From Deltaproteobacteria bacterium (GTDB lineage: Bacteria > Myxococcota_A > Polyangia > Polyangiales > JADJMO01): 64,000 nt of DNA. The notes under the pieces were generated by a model. The model was not told the DNA's origin, searched no databases, and saw only the letters and a list, made by a program, of their open reading frames with translations. Below are positions 25,117-35,984 of this stretch, piece after piece. Both the position numbers and the translations under genes were made by a program. Numbering within the stretch: the stretch's first letter is position 1; each line of letters begins with the position of its first letter. Location: assembly GCA_025363655.1 (NCBI GenBank), contig JANYDK010000116.1, positions 62,001 through 126,000 on the forward strand. The letters are read 5' to 3'.

Positions 25117-25944
25117 ATGGCGCTCTACGTCGTCGCCACGCCGATCGGCAACCTCGACGACTTGACGATTCGGGCGCAAAAAACGCTCGCGTCCGTCGAG
25201 GCCGTGCTCGCCGAGGACACGCGCCGGACGCGCAACCTGCTCTCGCACCTCGGTCTCCACAAGCCGCTGCGCACGCTCAACGCGCACGCGGGTGACGAGA
25301 CCATCGAGCGCATCGCGCAAGAGGTCGCAGACGGGCGCGAGCTCGCCTTGGTCTCAGATGCCGGGACGCCGCTGGTCAACGATCCAGGCGCCGAGCTGGT
25401 GCGCGCGGTCCTCGCGAAGGGGGGCAAGGTCATCGCCATTCCCGGTGCGAGCGCGGTGCTCTGTGCGCTTGCATCCTCGGGCCTCGCCGGCAACGGGTTT
25501 CGCTTCGTCGGCTTTCTGCCGAGGAGCGGCGGCGATCGCACCGAAGCCCTCGCGCGCATCGTCGAGACCGACGAGCCGGTCGTCTTCTTCGAGGCCGGCA
25601 ACCGGACGCGCGACACGCTCCGCGACTTGGCCGAGCGAGCCCCCACGCGCCTCGTCGCCGTCGGCCGCGAGCTCACGAAACTCCACGAAGAGATGATCCG
25701 CGGCACCCTTTCCGAGCTGGCGGCTTCGCTCGACGACGCGCTCCTCGGCGAGGTCACCGTGGTACTCGGTGCCGCACCTCCGCGTGACGCGGTCACGCAC
25801 GACGACGAGGCCATCGACGCGAGAATTCTCGTGGAATTGTCCAAGGGGCACCGAGCCAAAGAGGCCGCAGACATCGTCGCTGCCTGGAGCGGCCGCGGTC
25901 GACGAGAGGTCTATGCACGGGTGGTCGCGCTCAAGCGCACGTGA
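25117..25944 (+). CDS. rsmI: 16S rRNA (cytidine-1402-2'-O)-methyltransferase
   Basis: A 275-residue tetrapyrrole-methylase-fold enzyme that 2'-O-methylates C1402 in the ribosomal decoding centre. Family motifs visible: the N-terminal LYVVATPIGNLDDLT, AEDTRRTRNLL, VSDAGTPLVNDPG and PGASAVLCAL. Length is standard. It sits between the sigma factor and a Ser/Thr kinase, overlapping or nearly abutting both, so the three may be one operon. Confidence 0.95.
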   Translation: MALYVVATPIGNLDDLTIRAQKTLASVEAVLAEDTRRTRNLLSHLGLHKPLRTLNAHAGDETIERIAQEVADGRELALVSDAGTPLVNDPGAELVRAVLAKGGKVIAIPGASAVLCALASSGLAGNGFRFVGFLPRSGGDRTEALARIVETDEPVVFFEAGNRTRDTLRDLAERAPTRLVAVGRELTKLHEEMIRGTLSELAASLDDALLGEVTVVLGAAPPRDAVTHDDEAIDARILVELSKGHRAKEAADIVAAWSGRGRREVYARVVALKRT

Positions 25945-25964
25945 TACCCACGAGACTCCACAGG

Positions 25965-27062
25965 ATGAGAGCCCCCGATCCCCTGCTCGGCCGAGATCTC
26001 CTCAACGGCCAATTCCGAATCATCCGGAAAATCGGCACGGGTGGCATGGGCGCCGTCTACGAGGCGTCGCAGCCGTCGATGAACAGCAAGGTGGCGGTGA
26101 AAATCCTCCACGCCAAGCTGGCCAATCGAAAAGATCTCGTCTCGCGCTTCCATCGCGAGGCGGCGGCGATGAGCCACCTCACGCACCCGAACACGGTGAA
26201 GGTGCTGCTCTACGGTGAAGACGAGGCCGACGGGCTCCTCTACATCGTCATGGAGTATCTCGAGGGGAAGAACCTCAATCAGACGGTGCGCTCCGAAGGT
26301 CCGCTGCCGACCGATCGCGCGATTCCGGTGCTGGTGCAGGCGTGCCTCGCGCTGCAGGAAGCGCACGAGCAAGGCATCATCCACCGCGACTTGAAGCCCG
26401 AGAACATCTTCCTCTGCAACAAGCAGGGAGGCATCAAAGACTACGTCAAAGTGCTCGATTTCGGCCTCGCCAAGGTCACCGAGCGCGAGATGCGACCGGG
26501 CTCGATGATCCTCACGCAAGAGGGCATGGTCTTCGGTACGCCCGAGTTCATGTCGCCCGAGCAGGCGCAGGGCAAGACGCTCGACGCGCGCAGCGACATC
26601 TATTCGCTCGCCGTCATCTTGTACGAAGTGCTCACCGGCAAGCTCCCCTTCGATGCCAAGAGCCCGATGGAGTACATCCAGCTCCACGTGCAGAAGGAGC
26701 CGATTCCGCTCTCGCAGCGCGTGCCGGGGAAGAGTTTCCCGAGCGAGCTCGACGCCGTCATCGCCAAGGCGTTGGCGAAGAACCGCGAGGATCGTTACCA
26801 GCAAGCGTCCGAGTTCGCCGCCGCCCTCCAGCGCGCCGTCGGCATCGCGGTGACGCCGGCCAACGTCGCGCCGCACTCGGTGCCCGCTCCGTCGATGAAC
26901 ATGCCTCCGGCGCGTGCGAGCGGAATGCAGCCGGCCTCCGCGCCGGTCGTCACGTCGATGCCGCCGCCGAAGCGTGGCGTGCCGATGACGGTCGTGATCC
27001 TCGCCTTCCTCCTCGGCGTCGGCCTCGCGGCGATCGGCTTCATCGTCGCCTTCAAGAAGTAG
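25965..27062 (+). CDS. Membrane-anchored Ser/Thr protein kinase
   Basis: 365 residues. Residues about 18-280 are a complete Hanks kinase: GTGGMGAVYEA, VAVKIL, HRDLKPEN, DFGLAK and SPEQ. A Pro/Met/Ala-rich linker follows (about 290-335), and the protein ends in a single membrane helix and a short tail (FIVAFKK). The kinase is thus cytoplasmic with almost no external sensor. I prefer the ATG at 25965; a GTG at 25941 overlapping the rsmI stop is possible. It has an RD catalytic loop, unlike the kinase at 8.3-9.3 kb. Confidence 0.92.
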   Translation: MRAPDPLLGRDLLNGQFRIIRKIGTGGMGAVYEASQPSMNSKVAVKILHAKLANRKDLVSRFHREAAAMSHLTHPNTVKVLLYGEDEADGLLYIVMEYLEGKNLNQTVRSEGPLPTDRAIPVLVQACLALQEAHEQGIIHRDLKPENIFLCNKQGGIKDYVKVLDFGLAKVTEREMRPGSMILTQEGMVFGTPEFMSPEQAQGKTLDARSDIYSLAVILYEVLTGKLPFDAKSPMEYIQLHVQKEPIPLSQRVPGKSFPSELDAVIAKALAKNREDRYQQASEFAAALQRAVGIAVTPANVAPHSVPAPSMNMPPARASGMQPASAPVVTSMPPPKRGVPMTVVILAFLLGVGLAAIGFIVAFKK

Positions 27063-27090
27063 GCTGGCGGGCGCGAAGGCGCCTATTTTT
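27060..27090 (+). terminator. Terminator between convergent kinase and NTF2-like genes
   Basis: TAGGC at 27060-27064 pairs with GCCTA at 27081-27085, with a GC-rich interior that can pair further, followed by TTTTT. Both stop codons lie inside the stem. It probably terminates the sigma factor-rsmI-kinase transcript. Confidence 0.5.
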
Positions 27091-27559
27091 CAGGGTTCTC
27101 GCGCATGTAGGTGGCGAGACCGGCGCGCGCATTCTTGCGAATCTTCTTTCGCAACATCGGAGACCAGCCGAGGACGAGGCCAGACAGGCCGAGCGCTTGG
27201 CGTGACCAACGCCAGAGGTCGAACGTGTCGACGTGATCGACGATGAGTCCGTCCTTGAACGCGAAGCGCGCGTCGACGTTGTTCTCGACCGAGCGACCGG
27301 TCGCCGAGAACGTGTAGAAGGCATCCCAATGGGCGCTGCCGCCGCGTTCGTCGGCCTCGATGCCAGACGGCTCGATGCGGAGATCCTTCGCGCGCGCGGC
27401 GAGCATCCGCCACATCGCGCGCGCCTCGCTCGCGGAGAGATCGACGAACACCGCGTCGGAGAAGCGGACGTCGGGCGCGTAGCACGCGACCATCGCCTCG
27501 GCGTCGCGCACGGCGAAAGCGCGGTAGAATCGCTCGATGAGCTGCGCGTGGGGATGCAT
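27083..27559 (-). CDS. NTF2/SnoaL-like protein
   Basis: 158 residues. The N-terminal helix with IERFYRAFAVRDAEAMVACYAPDV is the hallmark of the NTF2/SnoaL cone fold. WDAFYTFSATGRSVENNVDARFAFKDGLIV gives the following strands, and HVDTFDLWRWSRQALG the last. Such proteins are small ligand-binding or isomerase-type proteins; catalytic residues cannot be assigned. The ATG at 27559 is only 15 bp from the start of the divergent hybrid kinase. Confidence 0.85.
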   Translation of the reverse strand: MHPHAQLIERFYRAFAVRDAEAMVACYAPDVRFSDAVFVDLSASEARAMWRMLAARAKDLRIEPSGIEADERGGSAHWDAFYTFSATGRSVENNVDARFAFKDGLIVDHVDTFDLWRWSRQALGLSGLVLGWSPMLRKKIRKNARAGLATYMRENPEK

Positions 27560-27574
27560 CGCCTCGCATGGTAC

Positions 27575-29923
27575 ATGTCTCTGCGATCGCCGATGAAGTC
27601 GCTCACGAAGACGCTGATCGTCACGCGAGAAGATCGCCCGCACGGGTCGATGGAGGAAGTGCTGCGTCGGCGCGGGCACCACCTCGTCTTCGCGCATCCT
27701 CCGTACGAGGGCCTCGAGAAGCACGTCGCCGACGTCGGCATCGCCTTCGTCGACGTCGAAGAGGGGCTCGAGTCGGTGCGCTCGATCTGTCGTCGTCTGT
27801 CCGGTCCCGACGACTCTGGTCCGCTCATCTCGCTCTTCGGAGAGACTCCGCCTACGCCCGGCGAGCTCGAAGCGTTCCATGCCGCCGGCGTGCACGTGCT
27901 CCTCTCCGCCGATCCGACCCTCACCGAAGTGCGCGTGCAGATCTTCGAGCAAGCGGCGGTACGAAGACGACGCTTCGCCAACGCGCTCCTGGAGCTTCGC
28001 GAGGCCAACGCTCGCGCGGCGTCGATCGTCGAATCGCTCACCGAGGGCGTGGTCGTCCAACGCGCCGATCGCGAGGTCGAGGCGATCAACGCGGCTGCGC
28101 GTCGCATCCTCGGGCTCTCCGACAAGGACGCGCGCGAGCGGCGATGGCGAGGCTCCGACTGGAGCATCACGCGTGAAGACGGCTCTACCGTCGCCTTCGA
28201 GGACATCCCCGCGAGCGTCGCGCTTCGTACGGGAAAACCAGTGCGGGACGCGCTCTATTGCATGCGCAATCCCGAGGGCCGCGAGATCTGGGTGACCGTC
28301 AACGCGCACCCGGTGCTCAGCATCGAAGGTGGCCCGCCGACCTCGGTCGTCACCTCGATGACCGACGTCACCGAGACCCGCGCGCGTGAAGAGAGCGTGC
28401 GCCGCCAACTCGACTCCGCCTCCGAGGGCGTGCTCGTCCATCGCGACGGTCGCGTCGTCTGGTCCAATCGACGTTGGGGCGAGCTCTCCGGATGGCACGA
28501 GTCGATCGTCGGTCGCACGGTCGCCGAGCTCGTCCCACCCGATCGTCGCCAGCTCATCGCCGCGCGTCTGGAGCAAGCGGCGATGGGCAGGCCACCGACG
28601 CCGCTCGAGCAAGTCGTGCGGCACGCCGACGGACGCGAGACGATCGTCCGCACGAGCACGGTGCCGACGCTCTTCGACGGACGGCCTGCGCTCCTGACAT
28701 GGGCACAAGACATCACCGAGCAGAGGCGCCTCGAGCGCAAGTTGGTGGCGACCGATCGCCTGGCCGCGCTCGGGCAGCTCGCCGCCGGTGTCGGTCACGA
28801 GATCAACAACCCGCTCGCCTACATGATCGCCAACGCGCAGCTCGCGCTCTCGCGCTTGCAAGGGGGCATTCCGTCGGGCGACGTGGTGCCGATGCTCGAA
28901 CAGGTGCTCGAAGGAGCCCTCCGCGTGCGCGACATCGTCCGCGATCTGCGCCTCCTCTCGTCGCGTCAAGGCGAAGAGCGCGCGCCGCTGGACGTCACCC
29001 GCATTCTCGAGACCAGCCTACGCATGACCGACGCCGAGGTGCGCCCTCGCGCGCGCATTTCGCGCTCATTTTCCGCAGTGCCGCTCGTCCTCGTGAACGA
29101 GGCGCGCACCGCGCAGGTGTTCGTCAACCTCCTCATCAACGCCGCCCACGCCTGCCCCGAAGGGCGTCCTGACGCGCACACCATCCGCGTCGGCACCACG
29201 CACGTGCCGCCGTTCGTCGAGGTGGTGGTCGAAGACGACGGCAGCGGCATCTCTCCCGCGGATTTGGAGCACGTGTTCGACCCGTTCTTCACCACGAAGA
29301 CGGATGGCAGCGGCACGGGGCTCGGGTTGTCGATTTCGCACATGTTGGTGACGACACAGGGAGGGACGATCGACATTGCGAGTGAGGTGGGGAAGGGGAC
29401 GCGTGTGACGGTGCGGTTGCCGGTGGCTAGTGCAGGTGCGGGCGCGAGCGCAGGCGCAGGCGCAGGCGCGGGTGCGGGTGCGGGTGCGGGTGCGGGTGCG
29501 GGTGCGGGTGCGGGCGCAGGCGCAGGCGCAGGCGCGGTACCGCGCGGGCGTCTCCTCATCGTCGATGACGAGCGGGCCATCACCGCAGTGCTTCGTGGGC
29601 TCTTCTCTCATCACGACGTCGTCACGGCGAATGGGGGGCGGGAGGCGTTGGCCTTGCTCGAGACCTCGGCGCCGTTCGACGTCGTGCTGTGTGACTTGCT
29701 CATGCCCGACGTCGGTGGAATCGAGCTGACGCGGGAGATCGAGCTGCGGTTTCCGGCACTCGCTCCGCGCATCGTGTTCATGACCGGCGGGAGCTCGACG
29801 GCGCGGTCGAGTGCGTTCCTCGCCGAGCAGGCGGAGCGGGGGCGAGTTTGCGTCGACAAGCCGTTCGCCATCGACGAGCTGATCGCCTTGGTGGAAGAGC
29901 GGTTGCGGCGTCCTGCGGTTTGA
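27575..29923 (+). CDS. PAS-containing hybrid sensor histidine kinase with C-terminal receiver
   Basis: 782 residues, no membrane helix. Order: an N-terminal receiver-like domain (about 7-120, LIVTRED at its start, without a clear phospho-Asp site), PAS (about 150-270), a second PAS (about 275-395), a dimerisation/phosphoacceptor domain with His408 in GHEINNPLAYM, and an HATPase domain (NAAHAC, DDGSGI, GTGLGLSI). A 35-residue Ala-Gly linker follows, then a receiver at about 659-780 with phospho-Asp near 707 in CDLLMPD. The linker is an unusual simple repeat. Targets are unknown. The start could also be the ATG at 27593. Confidence 0.92.
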   Translation: MSLRSPMKSLTKTLIVTREDRPHGSMEEVLRRRGHHLVFAHPPYEGLEKHVADVGIAFVDVEEGLESVRSICRRLSGPDDSGPLISLFGETPPTPGELEAFHAAGVHVLLSADPTLTEVRVQIFEQAAVRRRRFANALLELREANARAASIVESLTEGVVVQRADREVEAINAAARRILGLSDKDARERRWRGSDWSITREDGSTVAFEDIPASVALRTGKPVRDALYCMRNPEGREIWVTVNAHPVLSIEGGPPTSVVTSMTDVTETRAREESVRRQLDSASEGVLVHRDGRVVWSNRRWGELSGWHESIVGRTVAELVPPDRRQLIAARLEQAAMGRPPTPLEQVVRHADGRETIVRTSTVPTLFDGRPALLTWAQDITEQRRLERKLVATDRLAALGQLAAGVGHEINNPLAYMIANAQLALSRLQGGIPSGDVVPMLEQVLEGALRVRDIVRDLRLLSSRQGEERAPLDVTRILETSLRMTDAEVRPRARISRSFSAVPLVLVNEARTAQVFVNLLINAAHACPEGRPDAHTIRVGTTHVPPFVEVVVEDDGSGISPADLEHVFDPFFTTKTDGSGTGLGLSISHMLVTTQGGTIDIASEVGKGTRVTVRLPVASAGAGASAGAGAGAGAGAGAGAGAGAGAGAGAGAGAVPRGRLLIVDDERAITAVLRGLFSHHDVVTANGGREALALLETSAPFDVVLCDLLMPDVGGIELTREIELRFPALAPRIVFMTGGSSTARSSAFLAEQAERGRVCVDKPFAIDELIALVEERLRRPAV
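29432..29536 (+). repeat. Hexanucleotide tandem repeat encoding an Ala-Gly linker
   Basis: Seventeen and a half units of GCN-GGN, mostly GCGGGT in the middle and GCAGGC at the ends, with a single Ser codon early on. The central block is a near-perfect GCGGGT array. As each unit is two codons, gain or loss changes linker length without shifting frame. Confidence 0.9.
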
Positions 29924-29948
29924 AATCGGCGAAAATAGGCCGATTTTT
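29923..29948 (+). terminator. Intrinsic terminator after the hybrid histidine kinase
   Basis: AAATCGGC (29923-29930), an 8-nt loop, and GCCGATTT (29939-29946) form a perfect 8-bp stem running into a TTTTT tract. It starts at the last base of the stop codon. Confidence 0.75.
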
Positions 29949-30057
29949 CGCTAGGACGTTCCTGCGGCGAGCCGGTCGGAATGGCGGGTCTCGTGCCCGG
30001 CGTTGTTCGAGAGCCGTGCGCCTCGCCTCACGCCAAAGCGCGCGCTACGAAGAGAAC

Positions 30058-32808
30058 GTGCCCAAGGGTCCGTCGTCACCGCGCGCCCCTGACACCGAGC
30101 GCGATCCGCTCGTGCCCACCGGGAAGAGCGACAAGAGCACGAAGCTCGAAAAGGCCGACAAGAGCGGGAAGACGAAGCGTGAGTTGCCGGCTCCGGCGAC
30201 GACACCGACTGGCGAGCAGCCGCCGATCCCGCCGACCGATCTCGTGGCCAAGAAACGCCGAGCTCGCCGTCGGGTGGTGATGCGCTGGGTGCGACGGGTG
30301 CTCGTCGCGATCATCGTGCTGGTGGCCGCTGGGGTCATCGCGCTCGCGGTCATCATCAAGCGCATCGAAGCGGGCCTCCCGTCGGTCGCCGAGTTGCGCC
30401 GCGGGTATCGACCACCGCAGGTGACGCGCGTCCTCGCCGCCGATGGGACGGTGCTCGCCGAGCTCTTCACCGAGAGACGCACGCTCATCAAGATCGAAGA
30501 GCTGCCGGCGCACGTGAAGCTCGCCGTGCTCGCGGCCGAAGACGCCGGCTTCTACGAGCACCACGGGCTCGACTACCTCGGCATCATCCGCGCGCTCTGG
30601 GTCAACCTTCGACACAAGGACACGAAGCAAGGCGCCTCGACGATCACGCAGCAGGTGGTGAAGAACCTGCTGCTCACGCCCGAGCGCACGTACATGCGAA
30701 AAATTCGGGAGGCGCTCCTCGCGCGGCGCATCGAGCAAGAGCTGACGAAGGACGAGATCCTCGAGCTCTATCTCAATCACATCTACTTCGGCAGCGGTCG
30801 CTACGGCATCGAGGAGGCGGCGCTCGGCTACTTCGGCAAGCCGGCGAAAGACCTCTCCATCGCCGAGGCCGCGCTCCTCGCAGGCGTGCCGGCCGCGCCC
30901 AACGCCTACAACCCACGCAACGACCTGGCGGCGGCCCTCAAGCGTCGCAATTACGTGCTCGGTCAGCTGCTCGCCAAGGGCTTCTGCACGCAGTCGCAAT
31001 ACGACGCGGCGATGGTCGAGCAGGTGAAGCTCGCGCCCACCGTCGAGGCCGAGAACGCCCTCGCACCCGAGGTCGTCGAGTACGTGCGCAAGACCATCCG
31101 TGACGCGGTCGGCGAAGAGAAGGCGCGCATCGGCGGCTTCACCGTGCAGACGTCGATCGACAAGAACCTCCAGCTCGCCGCGCGCAACGCCGTTCGTGAA
31201 GGTACCGCCGCCTACGACAAGCGCTGGAAGCTCCTCGGTCCCTTCCCCGACTACCACGAAGGGCCGGCAGAAGAGCTCGACAAGAACGGCAAGAAGAAGC
31301 CGATCAAGAAGAAGAAGCTGCCGCCGCAGGAGAAGCTCTTCTTCGGGACGCCGATCTTCGGCAAGGGCAACGTCTACGTCGGCAACGTCACCGGTCACGA
31401 CGACATCGCGCGCACGCTCGACGTCGAAGTCGGCTGCGTCCACGGCGTGGTCAAGCTCGAGGTCAAAGACCGCTACGATCCGACCGACATCTCGCCGTCG
31501 CAGTGGGCGCCGAAGGGGACGCATCTGCGCGTCTCGCTCCTCGCGCCGCCGCCGACCGGCACCGATTGTGGCCCGCCGCCTCCGCCGCTGGAGGCGATGA
31601 AAACGGGCGCAAAAACCAATGCAAAACCGTCGGCGCAGCCTTCTGCTCCGCCGCCTGCACCTTCGGCGAGCAGCCTCCTCGCGGTCATCGATCCGAAGAT
31701 CAAAGTTCCGCTTCGTCTCGAGCTCGGTCCGGAAGCGGCGTTCGTTGCCATCGACGTACGCACGCGGCACGTGGTCGCGATCATCGGCAACGTCGAGGCG
31801 GCTGTCGGCGGGTTCGATCGCGCGCTGCAGTCGAGGCGTCAGCCGGGCTCGACCTTCAAGCCGTTCGTCTATGGCGCCGCGCTCGCCTCTCGCAAGGTGA
31901 CGCCGGCGACGCTCTTCGACGCCACCGCAGCCGACTTCGGCGGCTACCACCCGAAGAACTACGAGCCCTGGTTCAAGGACGAGCCCGTGCGCCTGCGCGA
32001 GGCGCTCGCCAACTCGATCAACCTCGTGGCGGTGCGCGTCACCCAGCAAATCGGGCCGCAAACCGTGATCGACTTCGCGCGGCCGCTCGGCATCTCCAGC
32101 CCGCTCAAGCCCGATCTCGCGATCGCGCTCGGCGCCTACGAGGTCTCGCCGCTCGAGCTGGCGACGGCGTATTCGTCGATCGCCTCGGGCGGTCTCTTCG
32201 AAGAGCCGACGATCATCACGCGTCTCACTGGTCCCGACGGCGTCGAGATTCCCCTCGCCGGAAAACGGCCGAGCGCGCGGGCGATGGGCGAGGCCGAGGC
32301 CTACGTGCTGACGAGCATGATGACCTCGGTCGTCGATCACGGCACCGGCGCCGGCGCCAAGGTCCTCGGTCGTCCGATCGCCGGAAAAACAGGCACCTCC
32401 AACGATTCGAAGGACACTTGGTTCGCCGGCTTCGACACCGACATCGTGGCCGTCTCGTGGGTCGGATACGACGACGGCAAAGGGCTCGGCGCCGGCGAGT
32501 TCGGTGGACGCACCGCGCTTCCAGCATGGGTGTCCTTCATGAAGGTGGCGACCAACGGCAAGCCGAAGGTCGACTTTCCTCGCCCGCAAGGCGTGGTCAA
32601 CGTGAAAATCGATCCGAAGAGCGGCAAGCTCCCCTACGAAGGTCAGACCGACGCCATCGACGAGGTGTTCTTGCAGGGCACCGATCCGACGGAGGTCGCG
32701 CCGCTCCCAGAGCCCGATCCTGGCGTCAACGTGGCGGTGCCGGGCGAGACGGTGGCGATGCCGAAGGAAGCGCCGGCCGAGGATCCCTGGGCGAAGAAGG
32801 ATCCATGA
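30058..32808 (+). CDS. Class A penicillin-binding protein (PBP1A)
   Basis: A 916-residue bifunctional peptidoglycan synthase, GTG start. Residues 1-80 are a long basic cytoplasmic tail rich in Lys, Ser and Pro, followed by one membrane helix (about 82-102). The glycosyltransferase domain (about 125-300) has EDAGFYEHHG, GASTITQQ and RKIREALLA. The transpeptidase has Ser-x-x-Lys in PGSTFKPF, SIN and KTGTS. Between them sits a Lys-rich insertion (about 400-425) and a Pro/Ala-rich stretch (about 515-540). A Pro-rich C-terminal tail follows. The stop overlaps the next gene (ATGA). Confidence 0.95.
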   Translation: MPKGPSSPRAPDTERDPLVPTGKSDKSTKLEKADKSGKTKRELPAPATTPTGEQPPIPPTDLVAKKRRARRRVVMRWVRRVLVAIIVLVAAGVIALAVIIKRIEAGLPSVAELRRGYRPPQVTRVLAADGTVLAELFTERRTLIKIEELPAHVKLAVLAAEDAGFYEHHGLDYLGIIRALWVNLRHKDTKQGASTITQQVVKNLLLTPERTYMRKIREALLARRIEQELTKDEILELYLNHIYFGSGRYGIEEAALGYFGKPAKDLSIAEAALLAGVPAAPNAYNPRNDLAAALKRRNYVLGQLLAKGFCTQSQYDAAMVEQVKLAPTVEAENALAPEVVEYVRKTIRDAVGEEKARIGGFTVQTSIDKNLQLAARNAVREGTAAYDKRWKLLGPFPDYHEGPAEELDKNGKKKPIKKKKLPPQEKLFFGTPIFGKGNVYVGNVTGHDDIARTLDVEVGCVHGVVKLEVKDRYDPTDISPSQWAPKGTHLRVSLLAPPPTGTDCGPPPPPLEAMKTGAKTNAKPSAQPSAPPPAPSASSLLAVIDPKIKVPLRLELGPEAAFVAIDVRTRHVVAIIGNVEAAVGGFDRALQSRRQPGSTFKPFVYGAALASRKVTPATLFDATAADFGGYHPKNYEPWFKDEPVRLREALANSINLVAVRVTQQIGPQTVIDFARPLGISSPLKPDLAIALGAYEVSPLELATAYSSIASGGLFEEPTIITRLTGPDGVEIPLAGKRPSARAMGEAEAYVLTSMMTSVVDHGTGAGAKVLGRPIAGKTGTSNDSKDTWFAGFDTDIVAVSWVGYDDGKGLGAGEFGGRTALPAWVSFMKVATNGKPKVDFPRPQGVVNVKIDPKSGKLPYEGQTDAIDEVFLQGTDPTEVAPLPEPDPGVNVAVPGETVAMPKEAPAEDPWAKKDP

Positions 32809-34229
32809 GCGCGCGCGAAGACGAGCATCGACACCTCGGTCGGCGGGGTTTCCTCGGCGCCTGCGCGACGTGCGCCGCGCTCGCGTTCTCACGCAGTGCC
32901 GGTGCGCTGCCAGCAGGACTGCCGCTGCCGCTCCCCAAGCCCGGCCAGAAGCCGAAGCCGAAGACGCCACCGCCGCCGCCGCCGCTGCGCCTCGCGTGGC
33001 CATGGCCGGTGCACTCGCCCGATCCCTACGCGGCCAACGATCTCGTCGCCGCGCTCGTCGGTCTCACGCTCTTTCCGCCGCTCTACGTGCGCGCCATCGA
33101 CGGCTACATCGAGCCCAAGTTGGCGATGGGCGCGCCGAAGGAGAAGAAGCCCGGCGTGCGCGTCGATCTCGCGCCGTACATTCGGCCGAGCGACGTCGTC
33201 GCGTCGATCGCGCGTGCCCGAAGCGGTGGCGCGCGTCTTCTCTTGCGTGACGTGCCGGTGCCCCGCATCGACGGTCAGCACGGCGTGCTCTTCCCCTTCG
33301 TCGGCGACATCGACGGTCTGATGCGCAAGCTGGCGACGCCGATGGCCGGCATCGCGCGCATGGAGCCGCGGCGGATGGATCCGACGGGCGTCTACGATTT
33401 CGCGGTCGAAGAGCGCGGTCCGGCGGGCTCGATCGACGGAACGATCGATCCGGTGCGCCTCCTCCGTCTTCATCGACGCAACGTCTGGGGCTTGCCGGTG
33501 CCGGGAATCTTTCCCAATCGCATCCAACGCTTCGAGCTCGAAGGGCCGATCGATTTGCGCGCGTCGCTTCGCGCGTTCGAGGACGGCGACACCGATTTGG
33601 CCTGGCTCGGCGACGGGCTCTTCGACTCGCGCCCCGGCGCACGGACCATCGATTTGGGACCGCTCGCCTATCTCGGCCTCCGCGTCGGCAACGAGGCGCC
33701 CGAGCTGCAACACGGAGGCGGCGCGCTCGGCGTCGTCGAGTGGCTCCCCTCCGATCGCCTCGCCCACTTGGGCCTCCTCCGTCGTGGTCTCGTCGCGCCG
33801 ACCAACGCCGGTGGATTGGCCCGCAGCGCGCCGAGCGTCGGACCGAACACGACGATTCTCGCGCGCGCCAACATGCCGATGCTCGTCGCCGCGGCCGAGA
33901 TCCTCGCGCACGATTTGGGCGTCAAATCGCAGGCGATCGAGGATGGGGCGATGGACGCCAAGCTCGCCGATGGCAACTTCGCGCTCGCCCTCGACGTCGT
34001 GCGGGCGATCGATGACACCGAGATGGGCGCGGCGATCTCGCTCGCGACGTTCGATCACGCGACGAGCGCGCCGGCAGCAGGCGTGACGTTGCACGCGGTG
34101 GCGAGCGGAGCCAGCGCGGCGCTCGGTTGGGAGATCGCGCTCGTCGGAGCGCAGGCTGCCGACGTTTGGATTCCGCGCGCGTCGCTCGGTGGGCTCGACT
34201 TGGAAGGCGGCGCCGAGGCGAGCGTCTGA
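32805..34229 (+). CDS. Tat-exported protein, possibly solute-binding-like, function unknown
   Basis: 474 residues, start overlapping the PBP1A stop by 4 bp. The N-terminus has GRRGFLG followed by a moderately hydrophobic, Cys-containing stretch, a twin-arginine signal. A Lys/Pro-rich linker precedes a folded region with DPYAANDLVAALVGLTLFPPLY, which resembles the start of family-5 peptide-binding proteins (usually DP-x-x-x-x-D-x-x-x-x-x-x-x-LY-x-x-L). The rest is too divergent for me to assign. Coupling to PBP1A suggests a cell-envelope role, such as a peptidoglycan-peptide binder; this is inference. Confidence 0.7.
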   Translation: MSAREDEHRHLGRRGFLGACATCAALAFSRSAGALPAGLPLPLPKPGQKPKPKTPPPPPPLRLAWPWPVHSPDPYAANDLVAALVGLTLFPPLYVRAIDGYIEPKLAMGAPKEKKPGVRVDLAPYIRPSDVVASIARARSGGARLLLRDVPVPRIDGQHGVLFPFVGDIDGLMRKLATPMAGIARMEPRRMDPTGVYDFAVEERGPAGSIDGTIDPVRLLRLHRRNVWGLPVPGIFPNRIQRFELEGPIDLRASLRAFEDGDTDLAWLGDGLFDSRPGARTIDLGPLAYLGLRVGNEAPELQHGGGALGVVEWLPSDRLAHLGLLRRGLVAPTNAGGLARSAPSVGPNTTILARANMPMLVAAAEILAHDLGVKSQAIEDGAMDAKLADGNFALALDVVRAIDDTEMGAAISLATFDHATSAPAAGVTLHAVASGASAALGWEIALVGAQAADVWIPRASLGGLDLEGGAEASV

Positions 34230-34230
34230 G

Positions 34231-35931
<1,701 letters not shown>

Positions 35932-35984
35932 CCCAGCTCGGGGTGATTCAGGGAAGTCGACGAGGCGCGAGGTCCGAGGGAGAG

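Noticed and set aside
29432-29536. CRISPR-like array
   Set aside because: A simple 6-bp coding repeat with no spacers, inside a histidine kinase gene.
30076-33003. A 975-codon open frame antisense to PBP1A
   Set aside because: Shadow of a well-supported gene; composition is Arg/Leu/Asp-rich with no recognisable domain.
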